Of a DNA stretch of 10,163 bases, positions 1 through 6,490 are shown in pieces. The position numbers and the translations under genes are program-made. The first letter of the stretch is position 1. Each line of letters begins with the position of its first letter. Origin of the DNA: Candidatus Parcubacteria bacterium (GTDB lineage: Bacteria > Patescibacteriota > Patescibacteriia > Patescibacteriales > UBA12075); contig JAGLJW010000024.1 of NCBI GenBank assembly GCA_023142215.1, forward strand, positions 1-10,163. Direction: 5' to 3'. Under the pieces are notes generated by a model that was not told where the DNA came from, searched no databases, and was given only the letters and a program-made list of their open reading frames with translations.

Positions 1-360
1 AAAATTGAAAAAAATTCAGTTGATATTATCATAAGCGAACCTTATCTTGGTCCGCAACGTGGATCAATTAAATTTGAAAAAGTCAAAAAAGAATTAGAAG
101 AATTATACTCTGGAGCAATTAAAGAATTTGATAAAATATTAAAAAACAACGGAAAAATAATAATGTTATTTCCTGTTTTCAGAATAAATAAACAATCATT
201 GCAAATTAATCCAAATCTTGATAACTTTAAAATAGTAAATATAATTCCAGAAAATTTAAGAAAAAGAAAAGAAGTAAAACAAACCGGAAGAAATACTATT
301 ATTTACGGACGGGAAAATCAAAGAATTTGGAGAGAAATTGTAATTTTAGAAAAAAAATAA
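1..360 (+). CDS. Trm11/RsmD-like SAM-dependent methyltransferase, C-terminal part
   Basis: This gene is cut by the left window edge. Frame 1 is open from base 1 and gives 119 residues ending in TAA. The catalytic motif IV of amino-group methyltransferases is visible as SEPYLGP at visible residues 12-18, a variant of the (D/N/S)PPY motif. It is followed by a helix and an amphipathic strand (KIIMLFPVF). Near the end is YGRENQRIWREI, which resembles the Y-x-R-x-x-Q-x-x-x-R-E-I ending common in Trm11-type tRNA guanosine N2-methylases. The SAM-binding motif I and any THUMP domain would lie upstream, outside the window. From the family, the likely role is N2-methylation of a tRNA guanosine (G10 type) in the cytoplasm. 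The substrate is inferred; a DNA or protein target cannot be excluded. The next gene follows after 21 bases without a clear terminator, so the two may be cotranscribed. Confidence 0.65.
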   Translation, partial: KIEKNSVDIIISEPYLGPQRGSIKFEKVKKELEELYSGAIKEFDKILKNNGKIIMLFPVFRINKQSLQINPNLDNFKIVNIIPENLRKRKEVKQTGRNTIIYGRENQRIWREIVILEKK

Positions 361-381
361 TTATATAATAATAACAAACTT

Positions 382-1740
382 ATGACACTTGATAAAAATA
401 TTTTTAAAGCTTATGACGTTAGAGGCGTTTATCCAAACGAAATTAATGAAGATGTGGTTTACAAAATCGGTAGAGCTTTTGTAGAATTTTTAGGAGCAAA
501 AAAAGTTGCTATTGGCTGTGACATTAGAAAGTCTAGCCCTTCTTTGGTTAAAGAATTAATTAGAGGAATAATTGAAGGCGGTGCGGATGTATATGATTTA
601 GGACTAGCTACAACTCCAATGATATACTTTGCATCAGGAAAACTTAAAGTAGATGGTGCTATTATTCTCACTGCTTCGCATAATCCTGGAAAATATAATG
701 GCGTAAAACTATGCCGAGCTAAAGCTATTCCAATAGGCGCAAATAGCGGACTTCTTGATGTTAAAAAATTAGTTTTGGAAAATAATTTTCAAATAATTGA
801 GAAACAAGGAGAAATTATAAAAAAAGATATTAAAGATGAATATATAAACTACCTATCTTCTTTTATGAAGCTTGAAAATAAAAAATTCAAAATAGTAATT
901 GATTTTGCAAATGCCATGGGAATTTTAGAGCTTGATTTATTTAAAAAGTTTACTAATAATCTTGAAATAGTAACAATGTATGATGACTTTAATAATGATT
1001 TTCCAAACCATGAAGCTAATCCTTTGAAGCTTGATACTCTTAAAGCTTTGCAAAAACGTGTTATAAAAGAAAAAGCAGATATTGGAATTTCTTATGATGG
1101 TGATGCTGATCGTGTTGGATTTATAGATGAAAATGGTCAAATTATCCCAATGGATATTATTACTGGGTTAATATCAAAAATGATATTAGAAAAAAATCCT
1201 GGCTCAACTATCTTATACGATTTACGATCTTCTCACGCCATAAAAGAAGTAATTGAAGAAAATGGCGGAATAGCCCATGAATGCAAAGTTGGACATGCTT
1301 TAATTAAAAGACAAATGAGAAAAGAAAAATCAATTTTTGCTGGTGAACTTTCTGGTCATTATTATTTCAAAGAAAATTATTTAGCGGAAGCAGGATCTTT
1401 ACCTGTTGTTTATTTACTAAACTTAATGACAGAAACTAATGAATCAATTTCAGAATTAGTTAAAGAAATACAAAGATATTATCATAGTGGAGAAATAAAT
1501 AATAAAGTTAAAGATACACAAACAGTTATTGACGAACTTAAAAAAATATATAATAATGGAAAAATAACAGAACTTGATGGTATTAAAATTAGTTTTTGGG
1601 AAAACAAAGAAGGTGCTAGATGGTGGTTTAATGTTAGATCTTCCAATACTGAACCAGTCTTAAGACTAAATCTTGAAGCTGACAATGAAAAATTAATGGA
1701 AGAAAGAAGAGATGAAGTACTCAGAATTATTACTAAATAA
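382..1740 (+). CDS. manB: phosphomannomutase/phosphoglucomutase
   Basis: This is a 452-aa alpha-D-phosphohexomutase, full length for the bacterial PMM/PGM family. It interconverts hexose 1- and 6-phosphates (mannose, probably also glucose) in the cytoplasm, supplying nucleotide-sugar and glycan synthesis. All four active-site loops are present in order: the catalytic phosphoserine loop TASHNP at residues 97-102 (Ser99), the Mg2+ loop DGDADR at 239-244, the sugar-specificity loop GELSGH at 321-326, and the phosphate-binding loop RSSNTEPVLR at 419-428. The N-terminal FKAYDVRG at 8-15 is also typical. The start ATG places this N-terminal motif correctly. No Shine-Dalgarno sequence is visible upstream. 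The kinase gene downstream begins three bases after the stop, so the pair is almost certainly an operon. GELSGH resembles the bifunctional PMM/PGM type, but substrate preference cannot be fixed from sequence alone. The symbol is given by family. Confidence 0.93.
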   Translation: MTLDKNIFKAYDVRGVYPNEINEDVVYKIGRAFVEFLGAKKVAIGCDIRKSSPSLVKELIRGIIEGGADVYDLGLATTPMIYFASGKLKVDGAIILTASHNPGKYNGVKLCRAKAIPIGANSGLLDVKKLVLENNFQIIEKQGEIIKKDIKDEYINYLSSFMKLENKKFKIVIDFANAMGILELDLFKKFTNNLEIVTMYDDFNNDFPNHEANPLKLDTLKALQKRVIKEKADIGISYDGDADRVGFIDENGQIIPMDIITGLISKMILEKNPGSTILYDLRSSHAIKEVIEENGGIAHECKVGHALIKRQMRKEKSIFAGELSGHYYFKENYLAEAGSLPVVYLLNLMTETNESISELVKEIQRYYHSGEINNKVKDTQTVIDELKKIYNNGKITELDGIKISFWENKEGARWWFNVRSSNTEPVLRLNLEADNEKLMEERRDEVLRIITK

Positions 1741-1743
1741 TTT

Positions 1744-2766
1744 ATGAATAAAATATATAAACTACTTGACGAAAAATTCGTAACAGAATTATTTACAAAG
1801 AAGGTATTGCCAAAATACCCTTCTTTTGATTTTGTTAAAAGCATTAAAATTTCAACACCCAAAAGTTATATCTGGAAAACTACTTATCATGTAGTTATAA
1901 AATATATTACTACTTTTATTACAAAAGAAGGAAAAAGGAAAAAATTGACTTTTTATGCAGCAGCCCACTCTAATGAACAAAGAAAAAATGTCTATGATAT
2001 ACTTAGATTTTTATGGACACATAATTTCAACAAAGGTTATCTTACAATTCCTCATCCTTTATTCTTTGATAAATATTTTAACGCTGTTTTCTATAGAGGT
2101 GTTGACGGAAAACATTTATATCATTTTATATGTGAAAATGAATTAGAAGAAATTGAAAAAATTACAGTCAAAACAGCTTTGTGGTTTGCTAAATTACACA
2201 AATCAAGAATAGATGTTCCAACAAATTTTAATATAAAAAATAATGAAATTAAAACAGTTGTTCCTGGAATTGAAGATGTTTTTAAAGAAATTGGATTAAA
2301 ACACCCTTTACTGCTTAATGATTATAAAAAGATATATGATATTCTTATTGCACGTGAAGAAAAATTTTTAAACGAAAATCCTAAACGTTGGTTGGTACAT
2401 GGAGATGCTCATCCTGAAAATGTAATTAAGATGAGTGAAAAAAAATTAGCTATGATTGATTTTGCGGATATGTGTTTAACTGATTTTGCTCGTGATTTAG
2501 GATCATTTCAACAACAAATTGAATACATGATGAGCAGAAAAATTGATGATAAGAATTTCATTATAAAAATTAAAGACTTATTTTTAAATACTTACTTAAA
2601 TTCAGTAAAAATAAAATTAGACAAAGATTTAGAAGAAAGAATAGATAATTACTACAACTGGACCACAATTCGTACTGCTACATATTTTTTTATTAAACAT
2701 GATCCAGACTATATAAGAGGTATGGAGTTGTTTAATAAGGTTAAAAGTAAAATTCTTAATTATTAA
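1744..2766 (+). CDS. APH/choline kinase-fold phosphotransferase
   Basis: This 340-aa protein belongs to the aminoglycoside phosphotransferase / choline kinase superfamily. The catalytic loop is VHGDAHPEN at residues 218-226, with catalytic Asp221 and metal ligand Asn226. The DFG-equivalent is IDFAD at 238-242, with Asp239, followed by the family signature RDLGSF at 250-255. The N-lobe (about 1-125) is divergent; KTTYHVVIKY near 45-54 could be the ATP-lysine strand. The family phosphorylates hydroxyls of small molecules with ATP in the cytoplasm: sugars, choline, aminoglycosides, homoserine. Its start lies three bases after the phosphohexomutase stop. That suggests, by inference, a sugar or sugar-derivative kinase feeding the same phosphosugar pool, not antibiotic resistance. 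No ribosome binding site is seen, so translational coupling is likely. No convincing terminator follows: the bases after the stop are A/T-only small repeats. Confidence 0.8.
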   Translation: MNKIYKLLDEKFVTELFTKKVLPKYPSFDFVKSIKISTPKSYIWKTTYHVVIKYITTFITKEGKRKKLTFYAAAHSNEQRKNVYDILRFLWTHNFNKGYLTIPHPLFFDKYFNAVFYRGVDGKHLYHFICENELEEIEKITVKTALWFAKLHKSRIDVPTNFNIKNNEIKTVVPGIEDVFKEIGLKHPLLLNDYKKIYDILIAREEKFLNENPKRWLVHGDAHPENVIKMSEKKLAMIDFADMCLTDFARDLGSFQQQIEYMMSRKIDDKNFIIKIKDLFLNTYLNSVKIKLDKDLEERIDNYYNWTTIRTATYFFIKHDPDYIRGMELFNKVKSKILNY

Positions 2767-2864
2767 TTAATAAAAAAATGTTATATTTATTATAGAAGAT
2801 AAAAAAAATTCTTTAATAAATAATGTTTAATGTTAGTAAAAAATTAATAATTTATAAAGATTTC

Positions 2865-2893
2865 TTGACAAAGAATTTTTAGTATGCTAGAAT
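2865..2893 (+). promoter_or_regulatory. strong sigma70-type promoter with extended -10
   Basis: A perfect -35 box TTGACA (2865-2870) is followed by a 17-bp spacer and TAGAAT (2888-2893, 5/6 to consensus). TATG directly precedes the -10 (2883-2886), giving an extended -10. The predicted start is about 2900, just before the structured RNA region. It is the best promoter in the window. Confidence 0.8.
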
Positions 2894-2899
2894 AAAATA

Positions 2900-3050
2900 T
2901 TGTGAGAGACCAAATGAATAAAAGACCATTTTAAGCGGGTCAGGCACGACAAGCATGGGGATTTATTATTAGGGTTGTTTGGGTTAAGCAATTAACCTCG
3001 ATAATTACTTCTAAAAATTTCTTGCCTACCCGCTTAAGCTGGTCTTTTTT
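2900..3050 (+). ncRNA. rod-shaped structured RNA (6S-like or leader attenuator)
   Basis: The region begins at the predicted start of the promoter at 2865-2893 and ends in a U-tract. Its ends pair over a long stem: 2921-2928 with 3040-3047 (8 bp), then 2931-2940 with 3028-3037 (10 bp, GC-rich core AGCGGGU/ACCCGCU), then 2942-2946 with 3023-3027 (5 bp), broken only by a short internal loop and a bulged C. The apical part holds a hairpin GGUUAA-GCAA-UUAACC (2982-2997) closed by a GNRA tetraloop. The rest is an A/U-rich, weakly paired interior. The rod shape, a partly open middle, size near 150 nt, and the string GCGGGUCAG at the inner edge of the closing stem recall 6S RNA. The SRP RNA tetraloop domain is not found. 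An alternative is a cis-acting leader controlling the 69-aa ORF 25 bases downstream. That a structured RNA is present is fairly sure; its identity is not. Confidence 0.6.
3040..3050 (+). terminator. intrinsic terminator formed by the RNA's own closing stem
   Basis: The 3' arm UGGUCUUU of the closing stem runs directly into a tract of six U (3045-3050). The stem could therefore end transcription right after the structured RNA. Partial read-through would be needed to express the ORF at 3076. Confidence 0.5.
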
Positions 3051-3075
3051 AAAAACAAAACCAAGGAAGTTAAAA

Positions 3076-3285
3076 ATGCATTATTTTTATGTTGTATTTT
3101 TATGTAAAGCATTAGATCAAGGCATTGATAGTAGATGTACCATTGCAACTCAACCAAATGAAGAAAATGAATTCTTGATTAAAACTTTTATAAAAAATAA
3201 GAAAAAATCAAAACTACTTCAAGAGATTATTCCAACCTTCTGGGAAAAAATCTCAAAAAGACAATTTGATGACTTTGTAAAATAA
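3076..3285 (+). CDS. small protein of unknown function (69 aa)
   Basis: I do not recognise this family. The start is placed at ATG 3076 because AAGGAAG (3063-3069; AAGGA core 8 bases before the ATG) is the clearest Shine-Dalgarno sequence in the window. An in-frame ATG at 3022 lies inside the paired 3' arm of the structured RNA and is unlikely. The protein begins MHYFYVVFLCKALDQG, a hydrophobic beta-type start, with two cysteines (Cys10, Cys21). It continues with a lysine-rich stretch (KNKKKSK, 40-46) and a probable C-terminal amphipathic helix with Trp56. No signal peptide or complete membrane helix is convincing. No promoter is seen between the RNA and the ORF, so expression probably depends on the promoter at 2865 and read-through. 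A strong terminator follows 20 bases after the stop, which supports a real transcription unit. Confidence 0.6.
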   Translation: MHYFYVVFLCKALDQGIDSRCTIATQPNEENEFLIKTFIKNKKKSKLLQEIIPTFWEKISKRQFDDFVK

Positions 3286-3305
3286 CTTAATTTCTTATCA
3301 AGAAA

Positions 3306-3346
3306 AATGTTCGGATTTATTATTAAATCCGAACATTATTTTTTTT
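3306..3346. terminator. bidirectional intrinsic terminator
   Basis: A perfect 14-bp inverted repeat (3306-3319 and 3324-3337, arm AATGTTCGGATTTA, loop TTAT) is followed by eight T on the plus strand (3339-3346). On the minus strand it is followed by five T (complement of 3303-3307). It sits between the converging 69-aa ORF and the VanW gene and can end both transcripts. Confidence 0.9.
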
Positions 3347-3369
3347 CAAAATTTACTTTCAAGTTTTAA

Positions 3370-5217
3370 CTATTCAGCTATGGTTTCTTCACTTGTTGTT
3401 GCATTTTTTTCTTTTTCACTCGTCAACTCTTCAACTCCAAGCAAACAAACAGCTGTCCATGGTACATAATGAGATTTAAATCTTTCTTCTTTAACTTCCT
3501 CGTTTGGATATGTGACAGTATAATCAAAATAAGCATCTGCTCCAGAATGTGCACTTTCTGTACATCTTTTAACACCAGGACTTAAATCAAGTGTTTCAAT
3601 TATTTTAGTAACTCCTGGTCTGGTTATATTATAAATAGTTGGCTCAGTGTGAGTTGCTATTCTTCCATCGTTCGTTCCCCAAAAATCAAAATATAAATAA
3701 TCACCTTCAATTCTAGATTGGAGCAGAATATGATGTTCAGTATCATTTTTGAATTTATAATCTGGCCAAGGATTATAAATAGTAGCATCTGTTCCAGCTG
3801 GTTCATAATAACTAACTCTATAAGAATGAGGGCGTCTAGCTGTTACTGGCAAACCAGAATCAACTGTACCTCTAAACATAGTTGTACCAACCTGACAAAG
3901 CCCTCCACCATATTCTGCAATAGTCCTATTACCTTTAATAACAAGCTCTGGCAAATAACCTGATTCTTTATTTATCTTGCCCAAGATTTTAACAAGTGAA
4001 AATTCATCTCCTGGTTTTATTAATGTTCCATTTACAGATGTTGCTCCTATTTTAATATTGTGTCTTCTATTTTTTGGCGAACCTGAAAAATTAGACTCAC
4101 CCGTTCCAAGTAATTCCTTAATACCTAAATCATTAACCTCTTCAGTTTGAAGTTCACTTTTTAATTCTTTAATAGCAAGTTCAATCTCGTTATTTTTTTC
4201 TTCAATAAATTCAAACTCAATTTTTTCAAAACTTGATTGAATATTTAATTCCCTCCCATCTTCACTAGTTTGGAATTCAATCACTTTCCCGTCCTTAATT
4301 TCAAATTTTGCATTACTTGGTTTAATATCAATATCAGGTGAAATGTTTTCTTTTAAATATTCTTGTATCAATTCATCATTCAAGCCAATTGCTATTTTAT
4401 TTTTATTAATTTTTAATTCAAACCAATCAGAAAGTTTTGATTTTTTAATATTCCATTTTCTTTTGTTGAATTTTAAAACAATCGGCGCATTACTACTTAA
4501 ATCTCCTGCAAATTCTTCAATATTTATAGCATCTTTTTTCAAAATTCTAGGAATATCAGTTATAATTGAAATTTTAATTGGTGAATTATCAAGATTGTCT
4601 AAATTATTTTTAAGAAGTTTTAAACCTTCCTTTAAATCAATTTTTTTTCCTTCTTTTTCTTTTTCAACTTCAAACTTTCCACTTATCTTGTCATATGTCA
4701 ATGTAGCATCTTTCGCAAGTTGCTCAATGTCTGAAAAACTTTCTGAAAAGAAACTATCAATCTCTGTTTGGTTGAGAGTATAGTTTACTTTTATTTTAAT
4801 TGGGTTTGCAACAAGTCTCATTTTATTTCTCGTATTTTCATAAAGTCCATCACTTCTAGCAATATCATAAGCAGAATTGATTGTCTCTTCAACGTTAAAA
4901 GTAATAATCTGATAAGCCAAATCACTTTCGGTTGATGAAATAATTGGATAAAGTGTAGTTTCTTTTTTTTGACAATTTACAATTATACCATTCTCATTTA
5001 AAAAATTGATTTTTTTATTTAAATGATTAATCGCTTCAGTAGTTGTTAAACCGCCCAAATGAATATTACCAACATAAATACCTGGAAAAATTTTATTTTT
5101 ATATTTATAATCAAAACTCAGATAAGTACCCAACAAAGTTGTTATGATTATTAAAAAAATGGCTAAAAAAAATAAGAGCCATTTAAATAGAGCTTTGAAA
5201 CTGTGAAACTTTTTCAT
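3370..5217 (-). CDS. VanW family membrane-anchored surface protein
   Basis: This 615-aa protein has a short basic N-terminus and one hydrophobic segment at about residues 11-34, giving a signal anchor with the rest outside the cell. Residues 40-340 contain two regions resembling the putative peptidoglycan-binding domain often paired with VanW (for example GIYVGNIHLGGLTTTEAINHL at about 46-66). The VanW domain spans about 375-515, with NFSGSPKNRRHNI, KPGDEFSL, the hallmark YGGGLCQVGTTMFRG (436-450) and RRPHSYRVSYY. The C-terminus (about 540-595) carries a module with two cysteines (Cys552, Cys591) and VTYPNEE...HYVPW, which I associate with VanW proteins of Patescibacteria, followed by a low-complexity tail. 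VanW co-occurs with vancomycin-resistance clusters elsewhere, but its activity is unknown and no van genes are here, so a cell-envelope role is inferred. It follows the DUF3006-like gene by six bases; AAGG at 5229-5232 is a weak ribosome site. Confidence 0.9.
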   Translation of the reverse strand: MKKFHSFKALFKWLLFFLAIFLIIITTLLGTYLSFDYKYKNKIFPGIYVGNIHLGGLTTTEAINHLNKKINFLNENGIIVNCQKKETTLYPIISSTESDLAYQIITFNVEETINSAYDIARSDGLYENTRNKMRLVANPIKIKVNYTLNQTEIDSFFSESFSDIEQLAKDATLTYDKISGKFEVEKEKEGKKIDLKEGLKLLKNNLDNLDNSPIKISIITDIPRILKKDAINIEEFAGDLSSNAPIVLKFNKRKWNIKKSKLSDWFELKINKNKIAIGLNDELIQEYLKENISPDIDIKPSNAKFEIKDGKVIEFQTSEDGRELNIQSSFEKIEFEFIEEKNNEIELAIKELKSELQTEEVNDLGIKELLGTGESNFSGSPKNRRHNIKIGATSVNGTLIKPGDEFSLVKILGKINKESGYLPELVIKGNRTIAEYGGGLCQVGTTMFRGTVDSGLPVTARRPHSYRVSYYEPAGTDATIYNPWPDYKFKNDTEHHILLQSRIEGDYLYFDFWGTNDGRIATHTEPTIYNITRPGVTKIIETLDLSPGVKRCTESAHSGADAYFDYTVTYPNEEVKEERFKSHYVPWTAVCLLGVEELTSEKEKNATTSEETIAE

Positions 5218-5223
5218 AATCTT

Positions 5224-5451
5224 TTATACCTTAGAATTATCAGGACTTAAAATTTCATTTAAAATATCTTTTGCTAATTGTCTTTTGTCACCTTCTTCAT
5301 TTTCATTTAACCCAATTGAAAAAGTCAAAACTGTACCGTCAGAGACACTATCGGGAAGTTTATTTTTAGGCCAAATAATGCTTTTGTTATCATCAGTTTT
5401 TAGCACAACATTAGAATCTTCAATTCTATCTATAGTTAAATTAATAATCAT
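5224..5451 (-). CDS. DUF3006-like small protein
   Basis: This 75-aa protein resembles DUF3006 in overall pattern: a short strand ending in IDRIED (7-12), a strand with VVLKTDD, a tryptophan-proline strand IIWPKNKLPDSVSDGTVL (25-42) like the usual VP..LLPEGAKEGDVL, and a C-terminal helix AKDILNEIL (60-68). It has no signal peptide or membrane segment. DUF3006 has no established function; its fold is expected to be a small beta-barrel. It lies 21 bases after the Hsp20 gene and six bases before VanW on the same strand, so the three are likely cotranscribed. No Shine-Dalgarno sequence is visible before the ATG. The family assignment rests on remembered pattern, not a search. Confidence 0.65.
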   Translation of the reverse strand: MIINLTIDRIEDSNVVLKTDDNKSIIWPKNKLPDSVSDGTVLTFSIGLNENEEGDKRQLAKDILNEILSPDNSKV

Positions 5452-5472
5452 AACAATAAAAATAATTAATTT

Positions 5473-5952
5473 TTAACTTCTCTTTTCTTTTACTTTAATT
5501 TTTACTTGATTTTTAACTTTAGCTTTTGGCAAGACTACTGTCAAGATACCATTTTCAAGTGTAGCATCAATTTTGTTCGTTTCAACTTCAACCGGCAAAA
5601 TAATTGATCTTGAAAAAGCACCCCAATAACATTCACGAAAAAGATAATCATTATCAGCAATTTCTTCATTCATTTCCCTATAACCCCTAATAGTAAGCAT
5701 GTCTTCATTAATAGAAATATCAACATTATCAGATTTTACACCAGCAATAGTTGATTTAATGATAAGTTCTTTGTCATTTTGATAAACATCAATAGAAAGT
5801 TGCCCTTCTTCATGATATTCTTCATCCAACCAATCTTTTTCATCACCATCTTCTTCTTTTCCCTCTTCTTCATCTTCATATTCTTCTTCATATTCTTCCT
5901 CTTCCAGTTTATTATTATTAGTTCCAATGAGTTTGTTAAAAATTTTACGCAT
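5473..5952 (-). CDS. Hsp20/alpha-crystallin family small heat shock protein
   Basis: This 159-aa cytoplasmic holdase-type chaperone would bind unfolding proteins without ATP. The alpha-crystallin domain occupies about residues 50-148: QLSIDVYQNDKELIIKSTIAGV, then NVDISINEDMLTIRGYRE, then GAFSRSIILPVEVETNKIDA, with the family signature ENGILTVVLPK (133-143). An I-x-V element (IKV, 152-154), which docks onto neighbouring subunits in oligomers, follows near the C-terminus. The N-terminal arm is unusual. After a short basic start, residues 17-49 are almost entirely Glu/Asp with a few Tyr, where typical Hsp20 arms are hydrophobic. This form seems recurrent in Patescibacteria, but I state that from memory. 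It is the first gene of the minus-strand run, with its own promoter candidate upstream. Confidence 0.92.
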   Translation of the reverse strand: MRKIFNKLIGTNNNKLEEEEYEEEYEDEEEGKEEDGDEKDWLDEEYHEEGQLSIDVYQNDKELIIKSTIAGVKSDNVDISINEDMLTIRGYREMNEEIADNDYLFRECYWGAFSRSIILPVEVETNKIDATLENGILTVVLPKAKVKNQVKIKVKEKRS

Positions 5953-5980
5953 ATAAAATAAGATTATAAATTATGAGTTT

Positions 5981-6009
5981 ATTATACAATTTTTTAAGAT
6001 TTTTTGCAA
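5981..6009 (-). promoter_or_regulatory. candidate promoter of the Hsp20-DUF3006-VanW run
   Basis: Read on the minus strand, TTGCAA (6004-6009, 4/6) is followed by a 17-bp spacer and a perfect TATAAT (5981-5986). The predicted start near 5974 lies about 20 bases before the Hsp20 ATG. No heat-shock CIRCE-type inverted repeat is visible. Unlike the other promoters here it lacks the TG extension. Confidence 0.5.
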
Positions 6010-6059
6010 AATAAATAAAAGCAACTACTCGCTGAGGCTACAAAATTAGCTAACTTCAT

Positions 6060-6100
6060 TGTCATTGCGAGAAGGAGCTAGAGCGACGACGTGGCAATCT
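6060..6100. repeat. palindromic intergenic repeat, 'TGTCATTGCGAG...GCAATCT' type
   Basis: The segment begins TGTCATTGCGAGAAGGAGC and ends GTGGCAATCT. ATTGC (6064-6068) and GCAAT (6094-6098) pair as the outer stem. It is much richer in GC than its surroundings. The same kind of element, with GTCATTGCGAG at one end and GCAATC at the other, recurs between genes in many uncultivated bacteria (recalled, not searched). No ORF covers it. Confidence 0.6.
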
Positions 6101-6127
6101 TATGAATCAAGCAATAATGCGTAATTA

Positions 6128-6187
6128 TCAGGATCCCCGCCTGAACTCGAACGGGCAAGCTTCGACTATCGCTCAGGATGACACCTT
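6128..6187. repeat. palindromic intergenic repeat, 'GTCATCCTGAGCG' type
   Basis: On the minus strand this reads GGTGTCATCCTGAGCGATAG and continues TCGAAGCTTGCCCGTTCGAG, ending at GGATCCTGA. TCAGGAT occurs twice on the plus strand (6128-6134 and 6173-6179). A CCCG/CGGG stem (6136-6139 with 6152-6155) lies inside. It resembles the widespread GTCATCCTGAGCGAAG...GGATC element and lies 27 bases from the other repeat. It is strikingly GC-rich in an AT-rich gap. Confidence 0.6.
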
Positions 6188-6226
6188 GAGGTTAGTAAGT
6201 AATTATAAATAAAATAACCAATCTTG

Positions 6227-6300
6227 TGGGTATACACCGATTTGAACGGTGGACCTCTACGATGTCAACGTAACGCTCTAACCAACTGAGCTATATACCC
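6227..6300 (-). tRNA. tRNA-Val (anticodon GAC)
   Basis: The minus strand folds into a complete 74-nt cloverleaf. The acceptor stem is GGGUAUA/UAUACCC, the D arm GCUC-AGUUGGUUA-GAGC, the anticodon stem UUACG/CGUAG (one U-G pair) with loop UUGACAU, the variable loop AGGUC, the T arm CACCG-UUCAAAU-CGGUG, and the discriminator base A. Positions 34-36 are GAC, which reads GUC (and GUU) valine codons. CCA is not encoded: the bases after A73 are CAA, so a CCA-adding enzyme is required. The T loop has UUCAAAU, a normal variant. Confidence 0.96.
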
Positions 6301-6338
6301 TTAAATTATTAAAAACACCAATAAAACCTCACACCTTT

Positions 6339-6368
6339 AATCTAGCATATTTTAAGCTTAAATGTAAA
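6339..6368 (-). promoter_or_regulatory. tRNA-Val promoter with extended -10
   Basis: On the minus strand TTTACA (6363-6368, 5/6) is followed by an 18-bp spacer and TAGATT (6339-6344, 4/6), preceded by TATGC. The predicted start near 6332 leaves a leader of about 31 nt before the mature tRNA 5' end. The TATGCTAGA string is shared with the promoter at 2865-2893. Confidence 0.6.
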
Positions 6369-6372
6369 ATGC

Positions 6373-6406
6373 AAGATTTAGGATTTAAGAATTAAGATTT
6401 AGGATT
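6373..6406. repeat. short tandem direct repeat, AAGATTTAGGATT x2
   Basis: AAGATTTAGGATT occurs at 6373-6385 and again at 6394-6406, separated by TAAGAATT, giving a 21-bp period. It lies between the tRNA promoter and the promoter of the methyltransferase. It is a low-complexity A/T repeat with no evident role. Confidence 0.7.
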
Positions 6407-6452
6407 AAAATAATAGATGTAGTTTTTTCTAAATATTTAATTTAAAAAAATC

Positions 6453-6463
6453 TATGTTATAAT
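6453..6463 (+). promoter_or_regulatory. extended -10 promoter of the methyltransferase gene
   Basis: TATG (6453-6456), one base and a perfect TATAAT (6458-6463) form an extended -10. The -35 region is only A/T-rich, without a TTGACA match. The predicted start near 6470 gives a leader of about 20 nt. A second TATAAT (6469-6474) is too close to the ATG to be preferred. Confidence 0.55.
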
Positions 6464-6490
6464 AAAAATATAATTTCATCATTCTAAAAA

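Noticed and set aside
1482..1862. 126-aa open frame on the minus strand.
   Set aside because: It is antisense to the end of the phosphohexomutase and the start of the kinase, both supported by catalytic motifs. It is Ser/Leu-rich and has no recognisable family.
2900..3050. SRP RNA, tmRNA or RNase P RNA.
   Set aside because: The SRP GGAA-loop domain (GGAAGGAAGCAG-type string) is missing, and the region is too short for tmRNA or RNase P RNA with no tag reading frame or tRNA-like end. GUCAGGCACGACAAGCA only superficially resembles SRP RNA.
3022..3075. In-frame ATG at 3022 as an N-terminally longer start for the small ORF (87 aa).
   Set aside because: This stretch forms the paired 3' arm and U-tract of the structured RNA and has no ribosome binding site. 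ATG 3076 has AAGGA eight bases upstream.
4343..4783. 146-aa open frame on the plus strand.
   Set aside because: It lies antisense inside the VanW gene, which has a clear domain structure. The frame is rich in Ser/Phe/Leu, as expected from the complement of AT-rich Lys/Glu codons.
3370..5217. VanW as evidence for a vancomycin-resistance cluster.
   Set aside because: No vanH/A/X, vanS/R or related ligase genes are near. VanW-domain proteins are widespread surface proteins without a proven resistance role.
6060..6300. tRNA-Val with adjacent repeats as an integration (att) site of a mobile element.
   Set aside because: No second copy of the tRNA 3' end is seen in the window and there is no integrase gene. 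The repeats are palindromic intergenic elements, not tRNA fragments.
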